DNA of 64,000 nt from JAJZQZ01 sp963790415. GTDB taxonomy: Bacteria > Actinomycetota > Thermoleophilia > RBG-16-64-13. Location: NCBI GenBank assembly GCA_963790415.1, contig CAWBOK010000008.1, positions 124,001 through 188,000 of the forward strand, given 5' to 3'. Shown here piece after piece: positions 41,269-52,396 of this stretch. The notes beneath the pieces are model-generated. The model saw only the letters and a program-made list of their open reading frames with translations, had not been told where the DNA came from and made no database searches. The stretch's first letter is position 1. The number at the start of each line of letters is the position of its first letter. The position numbers and the translations under genes were made by a program.

Positions 41269-42338
41269 ATGAACCATACGGGCGATTCGTCGCGCGCACC
41301 GGGGGGGCGCCGACGGGCTCAGCGGCCAAGGCAGCGACGGGCTCAGCGGGAAGCGCACCATAGCTCTGGCCGGGGTGGGTGTTGCCATGTTGGTGGCGGC
41401 CGGGTTGGCGGCTCGGCGCCTCGTCACGCCACGCGAGCGACCACTCGAGGTGGCCGACCTGGTCGATTCCGACAGTGAGTTCTACGAGGTGCACGGGCTC
41501 CGGGTGCATGTGAAGCGGGCGGGGGAAGGCCTCCCCGTGTTGGTGCTGCTCCACGGCTTCGGCGCGAGCGTGTTCTCCTGGGGCAAGGTGATGGGGCCGT
41601 TGGCCGAGAACTGCACGGTCGTAGCCTACGATCGGCCGGCGTTCGGTCTTACCGATCGACCGCTGTCCGGCGAGTGGGACACGGATGTGTGGCCGGGTGG
41701 CAGTCCCTACGGACCCGAAGCTCAGGTGGAGATCCTGGCGCGGATCCTCGACGCGCTCGGCGTCGAGCGGGCGGTGCTGGTGGGAAACTCCATGGGCGGA
41801 GCTGTGGCTGCGCTGGCCGCAGCGCGTCTGCCGGAGCGGGTGCAGGCATTGGTGCTGGTGGACGCCTACCTGGAGAGTTCCGGGCCGCCCGGCCCACTGC
41901 AGGCGCTCATGCACTCGCCGATCGCCCGGCGCGTCGGGCCGACGATGCTCTCCCCGCTGGCCGTGGGTATGCGACCGGCCCTCCGCGCCTGGTCGCCGAC
42001 GCGGCCACCGTGACACCGGAGATGGTGGAAGGCTACGCCCGCCCGTTGCGGCTGCCGGGGGCGGGCGCGGCCCTGTGGGAACTCACGCTCGCGGGCGTGA
42101 TCCAGGTGAGCGAGGCCGAACTGGGGCGGATAGCGGTTCCCACGCTGGTGCTTCGTGGGGAGCGCCGACCGCGTGGTCAACGCAGCCGCCGCGCAGCGCG
42201 CGGCCGACCTCGTATCCGGGGGCGACTCTGCGCACGATCCCGGGCGCGGGCCATGTGCCGCAGGAAGAGCGGCCGGCTCTGGTCATCCAGGCGATCGAGG
42301 AGTTCCTGCGGGCAGCCTCTCTGTGGCGTGGTGGATGA
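41269..42338 (+). pseudogene. membrane-anchored alpha/beta hydrolase, about four frameshifts
   Basis: The frame starts MNHTGDSSRAPGG and breaks at a run of seven G (41308-41314). It continues GKRTIALAGVGVAML (membrane anchor), then VLVLLHGFGASVFSWG (oxyanion region), YDRPAFGLT and VLVGNSMGGAVAAL with nucleophile Ser. It breaks near 41980, continues ATVTPEMVEGYARPL, breaks near 42155 (SADRVVNAAAAQRAADLV) and near 42220, and ends TIPGAGHVPQEERP with catalytic His, to a stop at 42338. All breaks are single bases, mostly in G/C runs. Corrected, it is a normal alpha/beta hydrolase of about 355 residues. Its 3' end overlaps the convergent NAD-salvage gene by about 55 bases. Confidence 0.75.
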
Positions 42339-44433
42339 GATCGGCCTTGAGCAGCGCCAGCGCCGGCGAGAGGCCCACGCGGTAGATCTCCGGGTTGCGC
42401 AGGCGGCGCAGCTCCTCGGGGAGCGAACGCACCCCGGCGATGCTTCGAGCCCGCACGTCGCCCAGGGGAGGAGGCGCGTCGATCCTCCGTCCTCCCCGCA
42501 CCACCTGCTCCAAGAGGTCTTCACCTGAGGCCACGCCTTCCAGCACCAGCGGGAACCCGAGTTCGACGCGTCCCTCGTAGGTGATGCGGGGTCCGGAGGG
42601 CGGCTCTTCGTCGACCAGGTACATGATGTCGCCCACGGGGTGTCCTTCGGCGTCGCGATAACGGATCACGCGCTTGCGCCCGGGATCGGTCATCTTGGCC
42701 GGGTTCGACGAGGTCTTGATGCGCGGCTCCCAGTCGCCCGCCTCCCCGGTCGCGCTCCCAGCCGCCCCCTCCGCGCTCTTCGCCGCCATCAGTTTGTAGA
42801 CTCCGCCCAGCGCCGGGTAGTGCGACGAGGTGATGAGGTGGGTGCCCACGCCCCAGGAATTGATGCGTGCTCCCTGGCGCTTGAGGTCGGCGATGAGGTC
42901 TTCGTCCAGCTCGTTCGAGGCCACGATCAGGGGGTCGTCGAAGCCGGCGGCGGTGAACATGCGGTAGGCGATCTTGCTGAGGCGCGCGAGGTCGCCCGAA
43001 TCGAGGCGGATGGCGGCGCGCGGATCGCGACCGGCGGCGCGTAGCTCCTGGAACGTGGTGAGCGCGTTGGGCAGTCCCGAAGCCAGGGTGTCGTAGGTGT
43101 CCACCAGCAGCAGGCAGCTCTCGGGATACAGGGCGGCGTAGGCGCGGAACGAGGCCAACTCGTCGTCGAAGCTCATGACCCACGAGTGGGCGTGGGTGCC
43201 GCGCACCGGTATCCCGAAGAGCTTGCCGGCGAGAACGTTCGACGTGGCATGCGCCCCGCCGATGTAGGCCGCTCGGGCGCCGGATATGCCCCCGTCGGGA
43301 CCCTGTGCCCGCCGCAGTCCGAACTCCATCACGGTGTCGCCGTTGGCGGCCAGGCAGATGCGGGCCGTCTTGGTGGCGATCAGCGTGGGATAGTTGAGCG
43401 CGTTCAGCACGGCGGTCTCCAGGAGCTGAGCCTCGGCCAGGGGACCCTCCACGCGCAGGACCGGCTCGTGCGGGAAGATGACCGTTCCCTCGGGAACCGC
43501 CCAGATGTCGCAACTCAGGCGGAAATCTCGCAGGTAGTCCAGGAAAGCTCGAGGAAAGACGGACAGGCCGTCGAGGTAGTCCAGGTCGCACTCGGTGAAG
43601 CGGAAGTGCTCCACCAGGTCGAGGAGCTGCTCCAATCCGGCGGCGACCGCGAACCCGTTGTCGGGCGGGAGGTCTCGGAAGAAGTACTCGAAACTGGCGG
43701 GCAACTCGTGCCGTCCCGTGCGCCAGTAGCCGCTCATCATGGTGAGTTCGTAGAAATCGGTCAGGAGGGCCATGTCTTCTCGGCGGGCCCAGCGCATGCC
43801 GGTGTCGGGTTCGCGGGGTGCGGCGGACGATGCCGCGGCGCAGCGTTCCAGCAGGGCGGCGGACGTCGTGCGCGCGACGCCGGCCTGGTCGAGGTCGCGC
43901 AGGGCGGCCGCCGTGGTCTCCGGCGCCACCCCGCGGGTCGCGTCCTCGACGAGGACCACCTCGAACCCGGCCGCGAGGGCGTCAAGGGAGGTGGCGCGGA
44001 CGCAATAGTCGGTGGCCAACCCGGTGACGAACACGCGCCGCACCCCGTGCTCGCGCAGCCACGCCGCCAGGTCGATGGCGCCCGCCTGGAAGCCGCTGTA
44101 CGCCTCGCGTTCGGGGTCGTCGCCCTTGCTGACGATCAGTGCGTCGCGCGGGACGATCAGGTCCGGGTGGAAGGCGGCTCCCGGCGTGTCCCGGACGCAG
44201 TGCGACGGCCACGACTTGTCGCGGAACTCGGGAGTGGCGGCGAAGCTGACGTGGTCCGGCGGATGCCAATCACGCGTGAAGACACGGTGACGGAACACAG
44301 GAAGCAGACGGTTCACCACCGGCACGACCAGGTCGCCCTCGGCTACCGCGAGGGAGCCACCCGGGCAGAAGTCGTTCTGCACGTCGACGACGATCAGGGC
44401 GTCGCGGTCATCTGGGCCTCTCATCGGATGCAC
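42283..44433 (-). CDS. pncB: fusion: nicotinamidase (PncA) + nicotinate phosphoribosyltransferase (PncB)
   Basis: A 716-residue protein joining two consecutive NAD-salvage enzymes. Residues 1-205 are a nicotinamidase: VVDVQNDFCPGG (catalytic Asp17), RDWHPPDH (metal Asp55, His57, His61), VSKGDD (Lys103) and GLATDYCVRAT (catalytic Cys144). After a short Ala/Pro linker, residues of about 219-716 are a nicotinate phosphoribosyltransferase: LLTDFYELTMM, FGLRRAQGPDG, GTHAHSWVMSF with the family's conserved His, LLVDTYDT and RLDSGDLARL. It would convert nicotinamide to nicotinate and then, with PRPP (and ATP), to NaMN. The GTG at 44433 has a ggaggg ribosome binding site; ATG 44424 is an alternative. 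It follows a 130-residue membrane protein gene by 10 bases. Confidence 0.9.
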   Translation of the reverse strand: MHPMRGPDDRDALIVVDVQNDFCPGGSLAVAEGDLVVPVVNRLLPVFRHRVFTRDWHPPDHVSFAATPEFRDKSWPSHCVRDTPGAAFHPDLIVPRDALIVSKGDDPEREAYSGFQAGAIDLAAWLREHGVRRVFVTGLATDYCVRATSLDALAAGFEVVLVEDATRGVAPETTAAALRDLDQAGVARTTSAALLERCAAASSAAPREPDTGMRWARREDMALLTDFYELTMMSGYWRTGRHELPASFEYFFRDLPPDNGFAVAAGLEQLLDLVEHFRFTECDLDYLDGLSVFPRAFLDYLRDFRLSCDIWAVPEGTVIFPHEPVLRVEGPLAEAQLLETAVLNALNYPTLIATKTARICLAANGDTVMEFGLRRAQGPDGGISGARAAYIGGAHATSNVLAGKLFGIPVRGTHAHSWVMSFDDELASFRAYAALYPESCLLLVDTYDTLASGLPNALTTFQELRAAGRDPRAAIRLDSGDLARLSKIAYRMFTAAGFDDPLIVASNELDEDLIADLKRQGARINSWGVGTHLITSSHYPALGGVYKLMAAKSAEGAAGSATGEAGDWEPRIKTSSNPAKMTDPGRKRVIRYRDAEGHPVGDIMYLVDEEPPSGPRITYEGRVELGFPLVLEGVASGEDLLEQVVRGGRRIDAPPPLGDVRARSIAGVRSLPEELRRLRNPEIYRVGLSPALALLKADLIHHATERLPAGTPRSPG

Positions 44434-44443
44434 GCTCCCTCCG

Positions 44444-44836
44444 TCATCGATACACGTACCCCTTCTCCTCGAGCAGCCGGGCCAGCTCCGGACTCGACAC
44501 CAAGAACTGTCGTTCGTTCCACAGGATCTCGAAACGGCCGTCGGGCCACTGGTTCGAGCGGAAGGTCTCCTCTCCCGGGAAGGCGTAGCCGACGCCGATC
44601 TCCGGGGTGGGGCCGAAATGCTGCGCGTTGCTCTCGCTGAACGTGCCGGCCAGCAACGCCCGTGTGAACCTCTGGGCTTCGGCGCCGGTGAGGGTGGCCG
44701 GCCCTGCCGGACCGGTCAGTTCGACCGTGGTGACTGCGGCCGGGTCGAAGCGGCGCTGCATGTCCTCCCAGCTCACGCGGTCGAGTTCCTCCGGGACCTG
44801 GACTATGAAGGTGAGGACGAAGATCGTCGCGAGCAC
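44444..44836 (-). CDS. hypothetical membrane-anchored protein
   Basis: About 130 residues: one N-terminal membrane helix (VLATIFVLTFIVQ, probably beginning upstream as AIIALIVL), then a small exported domain with VTTVELTGPAGPATLTG and GYAFPGEETFRSNQW, ending LLEEKGYVYR. The start is unsure: the frame stays open upstream (SEWWFRPGGADPPAATL) with no good start codon, so GTG 44836 is a minimum. Between serS and the NAD-salvage fusion on the same strand. No family recognised. Confidence 0.6.
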   Translation of the reverse strand: MLATIFVLTFIVQVPEELDRVSWEDMQRRFDPAAVTTVELTGPAGPATLTGAEAQRFTRALLAGTFSESNAQHFGPTPEIGVGYAFPGEETFRSNQWPDGRFEILWNERQFLVSSPELARLLEEKGYVYR

Positions 44837-44945
44837 GATGAGGGCGATGATCGCTGACCGGGCGGCCAGAGTCGCCGCAGGGGGATCCGCGCCGCCAGGC
44901 CGGAACCACCATTCTGAAACGAGTCCTTGAGCAAAGCCGCTCCCG

Positions 44946-46229
44946 TCACGCCGCTACCCTCCGAGCACCGTCTTTCCCGCGGGCAGGAACGGAGCGCAGG
45001 ACCGCGGGTACCTCGATGAGACCGTCGGCCGTCTGGTAGTTCTCCATGATGGCGATGATGGTGCGACCGACGGCCACCACGGTGCCGTTGAGCGTGTGCA
45101 CCAGGTAGGGGCCGCCCTCCTTGCCCTTCGCCCGGCAACGCAGGCGGCGGGCCTGGTAGTCGGTGCAGTTCGAGCAGGAGGTGACCTCTCGGTAGCGTTC
45201 CTGGGTGGGGATCCAGGCCTCGAGGTCGTACTTCTTCGCGGCCGAGGCGCCCAGGTCGCCGGCGGCGATGTTGACCGCCCGGTAGGGGAGGCCGAGGTCC
45301 TGCAGCACCTCTTCCTCGACGCCGCGCATGAAGTCGTGCTCTTCCAAGGACCGATCGGGATGGCAGAAGCTGAACATCTCCACCTTGTCGAACTGATGCA
45401 CGCGGAAGATGCCCCGGGTATCCTTGCCCGCGGCGCCGGCCTCCCGCCGGAAACAGCTGGAATAGCCCACATATCGCACGGGCAGGTCGGCCTCGTTGAG
45501 GATCTCGTCCATGTGCAGGGCGGCCAACGGCACCTCGCTGGTTCCTACAAGATTCAGTGCATCTGCCTCAAGACGGTACACTTGTTGCATATCGGTAGGG
45601 AAGAAACCGGTGCCGAACATGGCTTCGTCGCGCACCAGCACGGGGGGCACCACCGGCCGGAAGCCCTTGGTCATGAGCTTCTGCAGGGCGAACTGCACCA
45701 AGGCGAACTGCAGCAGGACGAGGTCGCCTTTCAGGTACGCGAAGCGGGTGCCTGCGACCTTGCCGCCGCGTTCCATGTCGATCATGTCGAGAGCGGTGCC
45801 CAGGTCGAGGTGGTCGCGGGGCGGGAACGCGAACTGCCGGGGCTCTCCCGCGTGGTGCAGCACGATGGAGTCGTCTTCGCCGCCGTCCGGAGCCGTCGGA
45901 TCGGCCAGGTTGGGCACCTGCAGCAACTCCTGCTCGAGCTGCGTCGTCAGCCGTCTTGAGTTCGATCTCGAGGGTCTTGATCTCGTCGCCCACGAGGCGC
46001 ATGGCGGCCATCTTGTCCTCTGCGTCGGCCCCTGCTCTCTTGGCGACGGCGATCTCCTGGCTCACCGTGTTCCTCACCTTGCGCTTCTCTTCCACCTGCA
46101 CCACGAGTTCGCGCCGGCGGAGGTCGAGCGCTAGGAGCGTGTCCAGGGCGGCTTCGGCCTTCTCGCCCCGGCGATGGAGTTGCGCCCGCACCGCCTCGGG
46201 TCGTTGCGGATCATCTTGATGTCGAGCAT
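44946..46229 (-). pseudogene. serS: seryl-tRNA synthetase, frameshifted twice in this sequence
   Basis: The order is that of SerRS. ATG 46229 starts MLDIKMIRNDP; a base is missing near 46197 (expected ccggaggc, found ccgaggc). The coiled-coil arm continues RREELVV-type residues (LDLRRRELVVQVEEKRK). Another single-base shift lies near 45940, after which LLQVPNLADPTAPDGG leads the class II core: motif 2 with YSSCFRREAGAAGKDT and motif 3 with GRTIIAIMENYQTADG. The stop is at 44946, giving about 427 residues when corrected. As serS is normally single-copy and essential, these shifts are probably sequence errors. Charges tRNA-Ser; the tRNA-Ser gene lies 6 kb away. Confidence 0.88.
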
Positions 46230-46391
46230 GTGATCCCTCTCTCTATGGGCCTCGGCGCCGCGGACGGTCCCGGTTCGGCAGGTCGCGCGCCATCGTTTCG
46301 AGTGCGTCGACTAGAGAGTACCAGAGCCTGGGAGGGGCGCGGAGACGAGGCCGCCGCGGTCTGCCGCGAAGCGGTGCCCGTGCGGTATGGT

Positions 46392-46787
46392 ATGCGGATG
46401 CTGACCGGCATCCTCATCGGTGTGATCGTCGTCGTCCTCGCGGGGTTGTTCGTCGTGCTGTTCCGAGGCATCGATCTCGCCGAGCTGAGGTCTCATCCCC
46501 AGGGCATCGTGTCCCTGGAGGGTCTCGCTGTCGTGGTGGGAGTCGGATTCCTGCTGGGACTCGGCTACGGGATGCTCGTGGGGAGTAGGGCCGGCGGATC
46601 GCCGTGGATCTGGATAGGTCGCGGTCTCATCGATGGGCTGGTCATGGCGTGCGCGGCGACGTTCTACGTGGGCATCATCCACAGGAAGCAACGGCGTCTG
46701 CGCCTGTCGCTCGAAGCATCCGCCGCCGCCCCGAACGAGATCTCCTCCGGCGACGACGGCCCGCCGGACGACCGAACGGAGGACTGA
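46392..46787 (+). CDS. hypothetical small membrane protein
   Basis: About 131 residues with membrane helices MLTGILIGVIVVVLAGLFVV, LEGLAVVVGVGFLLGLGYG and GLIDGLVMACAATFYVGI, and a soluble acidic tail (SSGDDGPPDDRTED). ATG 46392 and 46398 are both possible. It ends 5 bases before the next gene, a phospholipid-synthesis enzyme, so it is probably in the same operon. No family recognised. Confidence 0.6.
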   Translation: MRMLTGILIGVIVVVLAGLFVVLFRGIDLAELRSHPQGIVSLEGLAVVVGVGFLLGLGYGMLVGSRAGGSPWIWIGRGLIDGLVMACAATFYVGIIHRKQRRLRLSLEASAAAPNEISSGDDGPPDDRTED

Positions 46788-46792
46788 GGGCC

Positions 46793-47437
46793 GTGGCTCA
46801 GGCGGGAGGTGTACCGCAGGGCGGGCATTCCGCCGTCCAGGGTGTCCTGGACGGCGTGATCGGACGGACCTTCCTGTGGGCGGTGCCGGTCTGGGTACGG
46901 CCCAATCACGTGACCGCTCTGCGCCTGGTCCTGGTGCCGATCGTGTTCCTGCTGCTCCGGGCCGGTCACACCGGAGCGGGGATGGCCGTGTTCGTCGTGG
47001 CGGTCTGCACCGACTTCATAGATGGTGCCATGGCCCGCAGCCGCGACCAGATCACCGGGCTTGGCATCAATCTCGACCCGGTAGCCGACAAGGTGTTGGT
47101 GGGGGCCGTCCTTCTGGCTCTGGGGTCGGACTACGTGGTGATACGAGTGCTCTTGGCGCTCATGGTGCTGGAGATCGTGTTCGTGACCGCGGGAACGGTG
47201 TTGTGGATGCGGGGAGCGGAGGCCATGCCGGCCAACGTCTTCGGCAAGATCAAGATGGTGCTGCTCAGCCTGGGTCTGACGCTGTTCCTGGTGGGGCGTC
47301 TCGCCGGGAACGAATCGGTGGTGGACGTCGCCGTCGTGATCCTGTGGGCGGCCCTGGCGTTCGCCCTGCTCTCGCCGGTCAAGTTCGCCCTGATCGCGAG
47401 GGACGCGCGAAGGCGGCGCGCGGACACGGACGCCTGA
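46793..47437 (+). CDS. CDP-alcohol phosphatidyltransferase family protein
   Basis: About 214 residues from GTG 46793 (ribosome binding site ggagg). The family signature DGx2ARx8Gx3Dx3D is present as DGAMARSRDQITGLG followed by INLDPVADK, with four aspartates binding the metal and CDP. Five or six membrane helices surround it (VVFAVFVVAVCTDFI-like, LVGAVLLALGSDYVV, VVDVAVVILWAALAFALL). It joins CDP-diacylglycerol to an alcohol such as glycerol-3-phosphate or inositol-phosphate; the sequence does not decide which. Confidence 0.82.
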   Translation: MAQAGGVPQGGHSAVQGVLDGVIGRTFLWAVPVWVRPNHVTALRLVLVPIVFLLLRAGHTGAGMAVFVVAVCTDFIDGAMARSRDQITGLGINLDPVADKVLVGAVLLALGSDYVVIRVLLALMVLEIVFVTAGTVLWMRGAEAMPANVFGKIKMVLLSLGLTLFLVGRLAGNESVVDVAVVILWAALAFALLSPVKFALIARDARRRRADTDA

Positions 47438-47485
47438 GCAGCGGGCGCGCGCCCTGGTGGCGAAGCGTCACTTTTCAGCAGCCTG

Positions 47486-48457
47486 TTAGAACACGTCGGC
47501 GCGCAGGGGCGGCCGACCGACCGGATAGCTCCCCAACACCTTGACCTCGAGGAGCTTGCAGGCCAGGCAGCGCAGGGCATCCGAGACGCGCACGTCGTCG
47601 ATGGAGCCCTCCATGTCGACGAAGAAGATGTAGTCGCCCAATCCCCGCTTCGAGGGCCGCGACTCGATCTTGGTGAGGTTGATGTAGCGGTGCGCGAACT
47701 CCTGCAGGATGAGCAGGAGCGCTCCGGGTTGGTCTTTGAGGATGCGGCAGACCACGGAGGTCTTGTAGGGCTCGGGCAGGTCCTGCCGCTCGCGGGTGCG
47801 CGAGAGGAAGATGAAACGGGTCTCGTTGTCGTCGTGGTCTTCTATGTTGTCGTGCAGCACCACGCAGCCGTATTCCTGGGCCGCCAGGCTGGTGCCTATG
47901 GCCGCCCAGGGGCGATCGATGCCCGCCACCCGTTCCACGGCGTTGGCGGTGGAGTTGGCCGCTTCCACCTCGATGTCGGGAAGGTTCGCCCGCAGCCAAC
48001 GGCGGCACTGCGCGTTGGCGTGCGGGTGAGACACGACCTTCTCGATGTCCTGGTGCCGGGTGCCGGGTCGGGTGATCAGGCGGTGCGTGATGGGCTGCCT
48101 GACCTCGCGCACGATCTGGATGTTGTCCACTTCGTGGGCCAACACATCCACGGTGACCGACACCGAACCCTCGATGGAGTTCTCGATGGGCACGAGCGCG
48201 CAGTCGACGTCACCGCGACTGACCGCTTGGATGGTATCGCTGTTGGAAGGGAACGGGAGCAGTTCCCGGGCTCCGCCACCGGTCGGGTCGCCTCCCGGCG
48301 ACGTGGCGAGCGCGGTCCGAAGCGCCTCTTCGGTGAAGGTACCCCGGGGTCCCAGGAAGCCGATCCTGCGCGCGGCGAGCACCAGGGGTTCGTCCAGGGT
48401 GGATGTGTTCCACTCGGGCAGAGAGCAGCCTTTGACGCCGCAGTATGGATCGCTCAC
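47486..48457 (-). CDS. pheA: prephenate dehydratase
   Basis: A 323-residue enzyme converting prephenate to phenylpyruvate. The catalytic domain begins RIGFLGPRGTFTEEAL, has VPIENSIEGSV, and includes the TRF motif in NETRFIFLS. The C-terminal ACT domain (PGALLLILQEFAHRYINLT, then the phenylalanine-binding ESRP in KIESRPSKR) should give feedback inhibition by Phe. The first 25 residues (with CGVKGC) are extra compared with most homologs. The ATG overlaps the stop of the upstream DUF4446 gene (ATGA). Confidence 0.92.
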   Translation of the reverse strand: MSDPYCGVKGCSLPEWNTSTLDEPLVLAARRIGFLGPRGTFTEEALRTALATSPGGDPTGGGARELLPFPSNSDTIQAVSRGDVDCALVPIENSIEGSVSVTVDVLAHEVDNIQIVREVRQPITHRLITRPGTRHQDIEKVVSHPHANAQCRRWLRANLPDIEVEAANSTANAVERVAGIDRPWAAIGTSLAAQEYGCVVLHDNIEDHDDNETRFIFLSRTRERQDLPEPYKTSVVCRILKDQPGALLLILQEFAHRYINLTKIESRPSKRGLGDYIFFVDMEGSIDDVRVSDALRCLACKLLEVKVLGSYPVGRPPLRADVF

Positions 48458-49224
48458 GTGGTGGCCTCGGTGCGTTCGGGGATCGACGTGTCCTCCGACT
48501 CCGCTGCGCCGAGGTAGTCGTCGGTCTCGGAGGGCTCGATCACGGGCAGGGGCTCGAGCTTGGGCCAGCCCAGGGTAGACGGCGCGGGGGGCAGTTCGTC
48601 GAGTGGGGGCAGGCCCTGGCGCTCACGGCGACGGTTCTCGCGTTCCAGCGCTCGGGCGGCGGCCTCGGAGTCTTCGAGGTCGTCGATCGTCTCGGGTTCC
48701 GGTGTCGCCTCTTCGTCCTTCTTGGCCGCGTCCAGGCGCGGGCGGATGGTGAAGGGGGCCGTCGAGCGCGCCTGGTCGATCGCCTCGGTCTCCTCGGGTG
48801 CCAGCGCGATGTCGGAATGCCCGTCCTTGATCGTCTTGACATATATGCGGGCGAAGTCCCGGCTGACCACGGTCGTGATGACGATGCCGTTGTCCCCGGC
48901 GTCCAGGAAGGCCACCGAGGTGCTCTGCCGGCCGCCGAGGTCGTGGTAGGCATCGAACCGGACCATGCCCACTCTCGACAGGCAGCCGTCGATGCGGACC
49001 TCGTGATCGCGCGCTTCGACGCTCAGGTCCTCGACCGCCAGCCGGAGGTTGGACACCTTCTCTTCCAGGGCGGCCACGTAGGAGACCACATCCACGTCGC
49101 CACGCGAGCCCAGCACCACCCGCTGGTCCTTCTGGAGGCGCCGCACGCGCCGCGCGGTGATGTACAGGAAGACGAGCGCCATGATCGCCAGTCCAGCGGC
49201 GATGATCGCGACGACGGGGGCCAA
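48454..49224 (-). CDS. DUF4446 family membrane-anchored protein
   Basis: A 256-residue protein. The N-terminal helix VVAIIAAGLAIMALVFLYI is followed by RRVRRLQKDQRVVLG, and the globular part contains VGMVRFDAYHDLGGRQS and FLDAGDNGIVITTVVSRDF, the diagnostic DUF4446 core. The C-terminal 90 residues are charged and disordered. Function unknown. Translationally coupled to pheA. Confidence 0.8.
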   Translation of the reverse strand: MAPVVAIIAAGLAIMALVFLYITARRVRRLQKDQRVVLGSRGDVDVVSYVAALEEKVSNLRLAVEDLSVEARDHEVRIDGCLSRVGMVRFDAYHDLGGRQSTSVAFLDAGDNGIVITTVVSRDFARIYVKTIKDGHSDIALAPEETEAIDQARSTAPFTIRPRLDAAKKDEEATPEPETIDDLEDSEAAARALERENRRRERQGLPPLDELPPAPSTLGWPKLEPLPVIEPSETDDYLGAAESEDTSIPERTEATT

Positions 49225-49264
49225 GGCTTCGATTCTGCAACAGCCTCCTAAGAAGACGCGTCAT

Positions 49265-50344
49265 CTACAGAATGAAGATGACGTGGGCCTCGAGCTTGTT
49301 GTTGGCCGTGTTCTTCTCTTCCTTGACCGGCCCCACGGTGACCTTGAGGAGGGCCTTCTCGCCGTAAGCGGTGGGGTTGACCCCGGTTATGGTCACCTTC
49401 TTGACTTCTTTCGCCTTGAGCACGGGGATCTTCACCGCCACGATCTGTGGTTGCGCCGCGTTGGGCGCGGTGAGGGAGACCTCCACGGGCACGTCTTTCT
49501 CGGGCACGTTGCCCTGGTTCTCGACGGTGACGACGAACTTGAGTTGATCGGTGGACTGCAGGTTGTAGAGACCGTCACGCTCGATGACCGTGTTGGAGGG
49601 AAGGGCGCGGACTTCCTTGAGCGCCACCCCGTGAACGGTCTGCACGCTTTCGTTTCCGCGCAGCTGCGTGAGGATCTCCTTGATCTTCGCCTGGGACGAC
49701 AGGCTCGAGTCACTGACGAACTTGGTCGAGCCCACGTTGACCCCGCTGATCTGCCGTTGCTTCAACACCGAGGTGGCCCGAGTGACGAAGAACTCCTCGT
49801 AGATGACGTCCGACACCACCAGGAACAGCATGGCGCGCGCGATGGTCTCGGCCGAGACCTCGGTGTCCTCCACTTCCAGCGCCTGCAGCAGGGCCGGCTT
49901 GAGGTTCGTGAGCCCCCGGTCGCGGAGCTGCATGGAGAATACGAACGTCTGCTGCGCCTCCTTTAGATCATCGGGCACGGTGAGCGCTTTCGCCTCGTTG
50001 GTGAGCTTGGTCGAGGCGGCGATGTACTGATCGAGCCGAGTCGTGACGTCCTTGCGGGTCGCCTGTCCCGGGTCCATGAGCAGCTGGCTCAGATCGCGCC
50101 CCATCACGTCCGAGCGCTTGAGGATGCTCGAGACTTGGGTGATATACGTGCTGTACGCCGAGACCTCGCGATTGTGCAGCCAATTGCGGACGAACAGGCC
50201 GGCCAGCAGTACGACGACCACCACCACGGCCGCCACGAGGAGTACCCGCACGACCGGTTGCGACAGTATGCGACGGTCCTGGCGGCGGCGTTCCTCACCG
50301 GCCAGTTCCGAGAAGGTATCGTCGTCATCATGCACAGACGTCAT
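49265..50344 (-). CDS. hypothetical exported protein, single membrane anchor, CARDB-like C-terminus
   Basis: A 359-residue protein. A charged start (MTSVHDDDDTFSEL) precedes one membrane helix (VVRVLLVAAVVVVVVLLAGL). A long helical region follows (about 65-230, e.g. YITQVSSILKRSD, LDQYIAASTKLTNEAKAL), then an Ig-like/CARDB domain with FVVTVENQGNVPEKD, VPVEVSLT and KKVTITGVNP. It should face the outside, perhaps as an adhesion or sensor stalk. It is the first gene of the reverse-strand set ending at pheA. Confidence 0.65.
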   Translation of the reverse strand: MTSVHDDDDTFSELAGEERRRQDRRILSQPVVRVLLVAAVVVVVVLLAGLFVRNWLHNREVSAYSTYITQVSSILKRSDVMGRDLSQLLMDPGQATRKDVTTRLDQYIAASTKLTNEAKALTVPDDLKEAQQTFVFSMQLRDRGLTNLKPALLQALEVEDTEVSAETIARAMLFLVVSDVIYEEFFVTRATSVLKQRQISGVNVGSTKFVSDSSLSSQAKIKEILTQLRGNESVQTVHGVALKEVRALPSNTVIERDGLYNLQSTDQLKFVVTVENQGNVPEKDVPVEVSLTAPNAAQPQIVAVKIPVLKAKEVKKVTITGVNPTAYGEKALLKVTVGPVKEEKNTANNKLEAHVIFIL

Positions 50345-50423
50345 TCTGCCTCACCTTCGGGGCGCCGCCCGCCATGGCCCCTCCGCGACTCGACCGGAAC
50401 GGGGACCGGAAGGTGGAAATCAG

Positions 50424-50507
50424 TGGGCGAGGGGGGACTTGAACCCCCATGAGCTTGCGCTCACTAGGTCCTGAACCTAGCGCGTCTGCCAATTCCGCCA
50501 CTCGCCC
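50424..50507 (-). tRNA. tRNA-Leu(CAG)
   Basis: An 84-base class II tRNA on the reverse strand: acceptor GGGCGAG/CTCGCCC with discriminator A, anticodon stem CTAGG/CCTAG with loop TTCAGGA (anticodon CAG, reading CUG), variable arm TGAGCGCAAGCTCA, T arm GGGGG-TTCAAGT-CCCCC. CCA is not encoded. Confidence 0.95.
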
Positions 50508-50695
50508 TCCTCGGCGCAGGAGCCACAAACTCGTGACACCCGCCGGGTCGGCGGAAGTATAACACACGGTCTTCGGCCGTCTGGAGGGCGTCCGAAAGCC
50601 GTCCGGAGTCCTGTTTCGGGCGCCTCCCGGGGCACCTACAGCCGCAGGCGTCGAAGGGTCTGAAGCCGAGCAGCCGGGCGGTATACTGAGACGTC

Positions 50696-52396
<1,701 letters not shown>

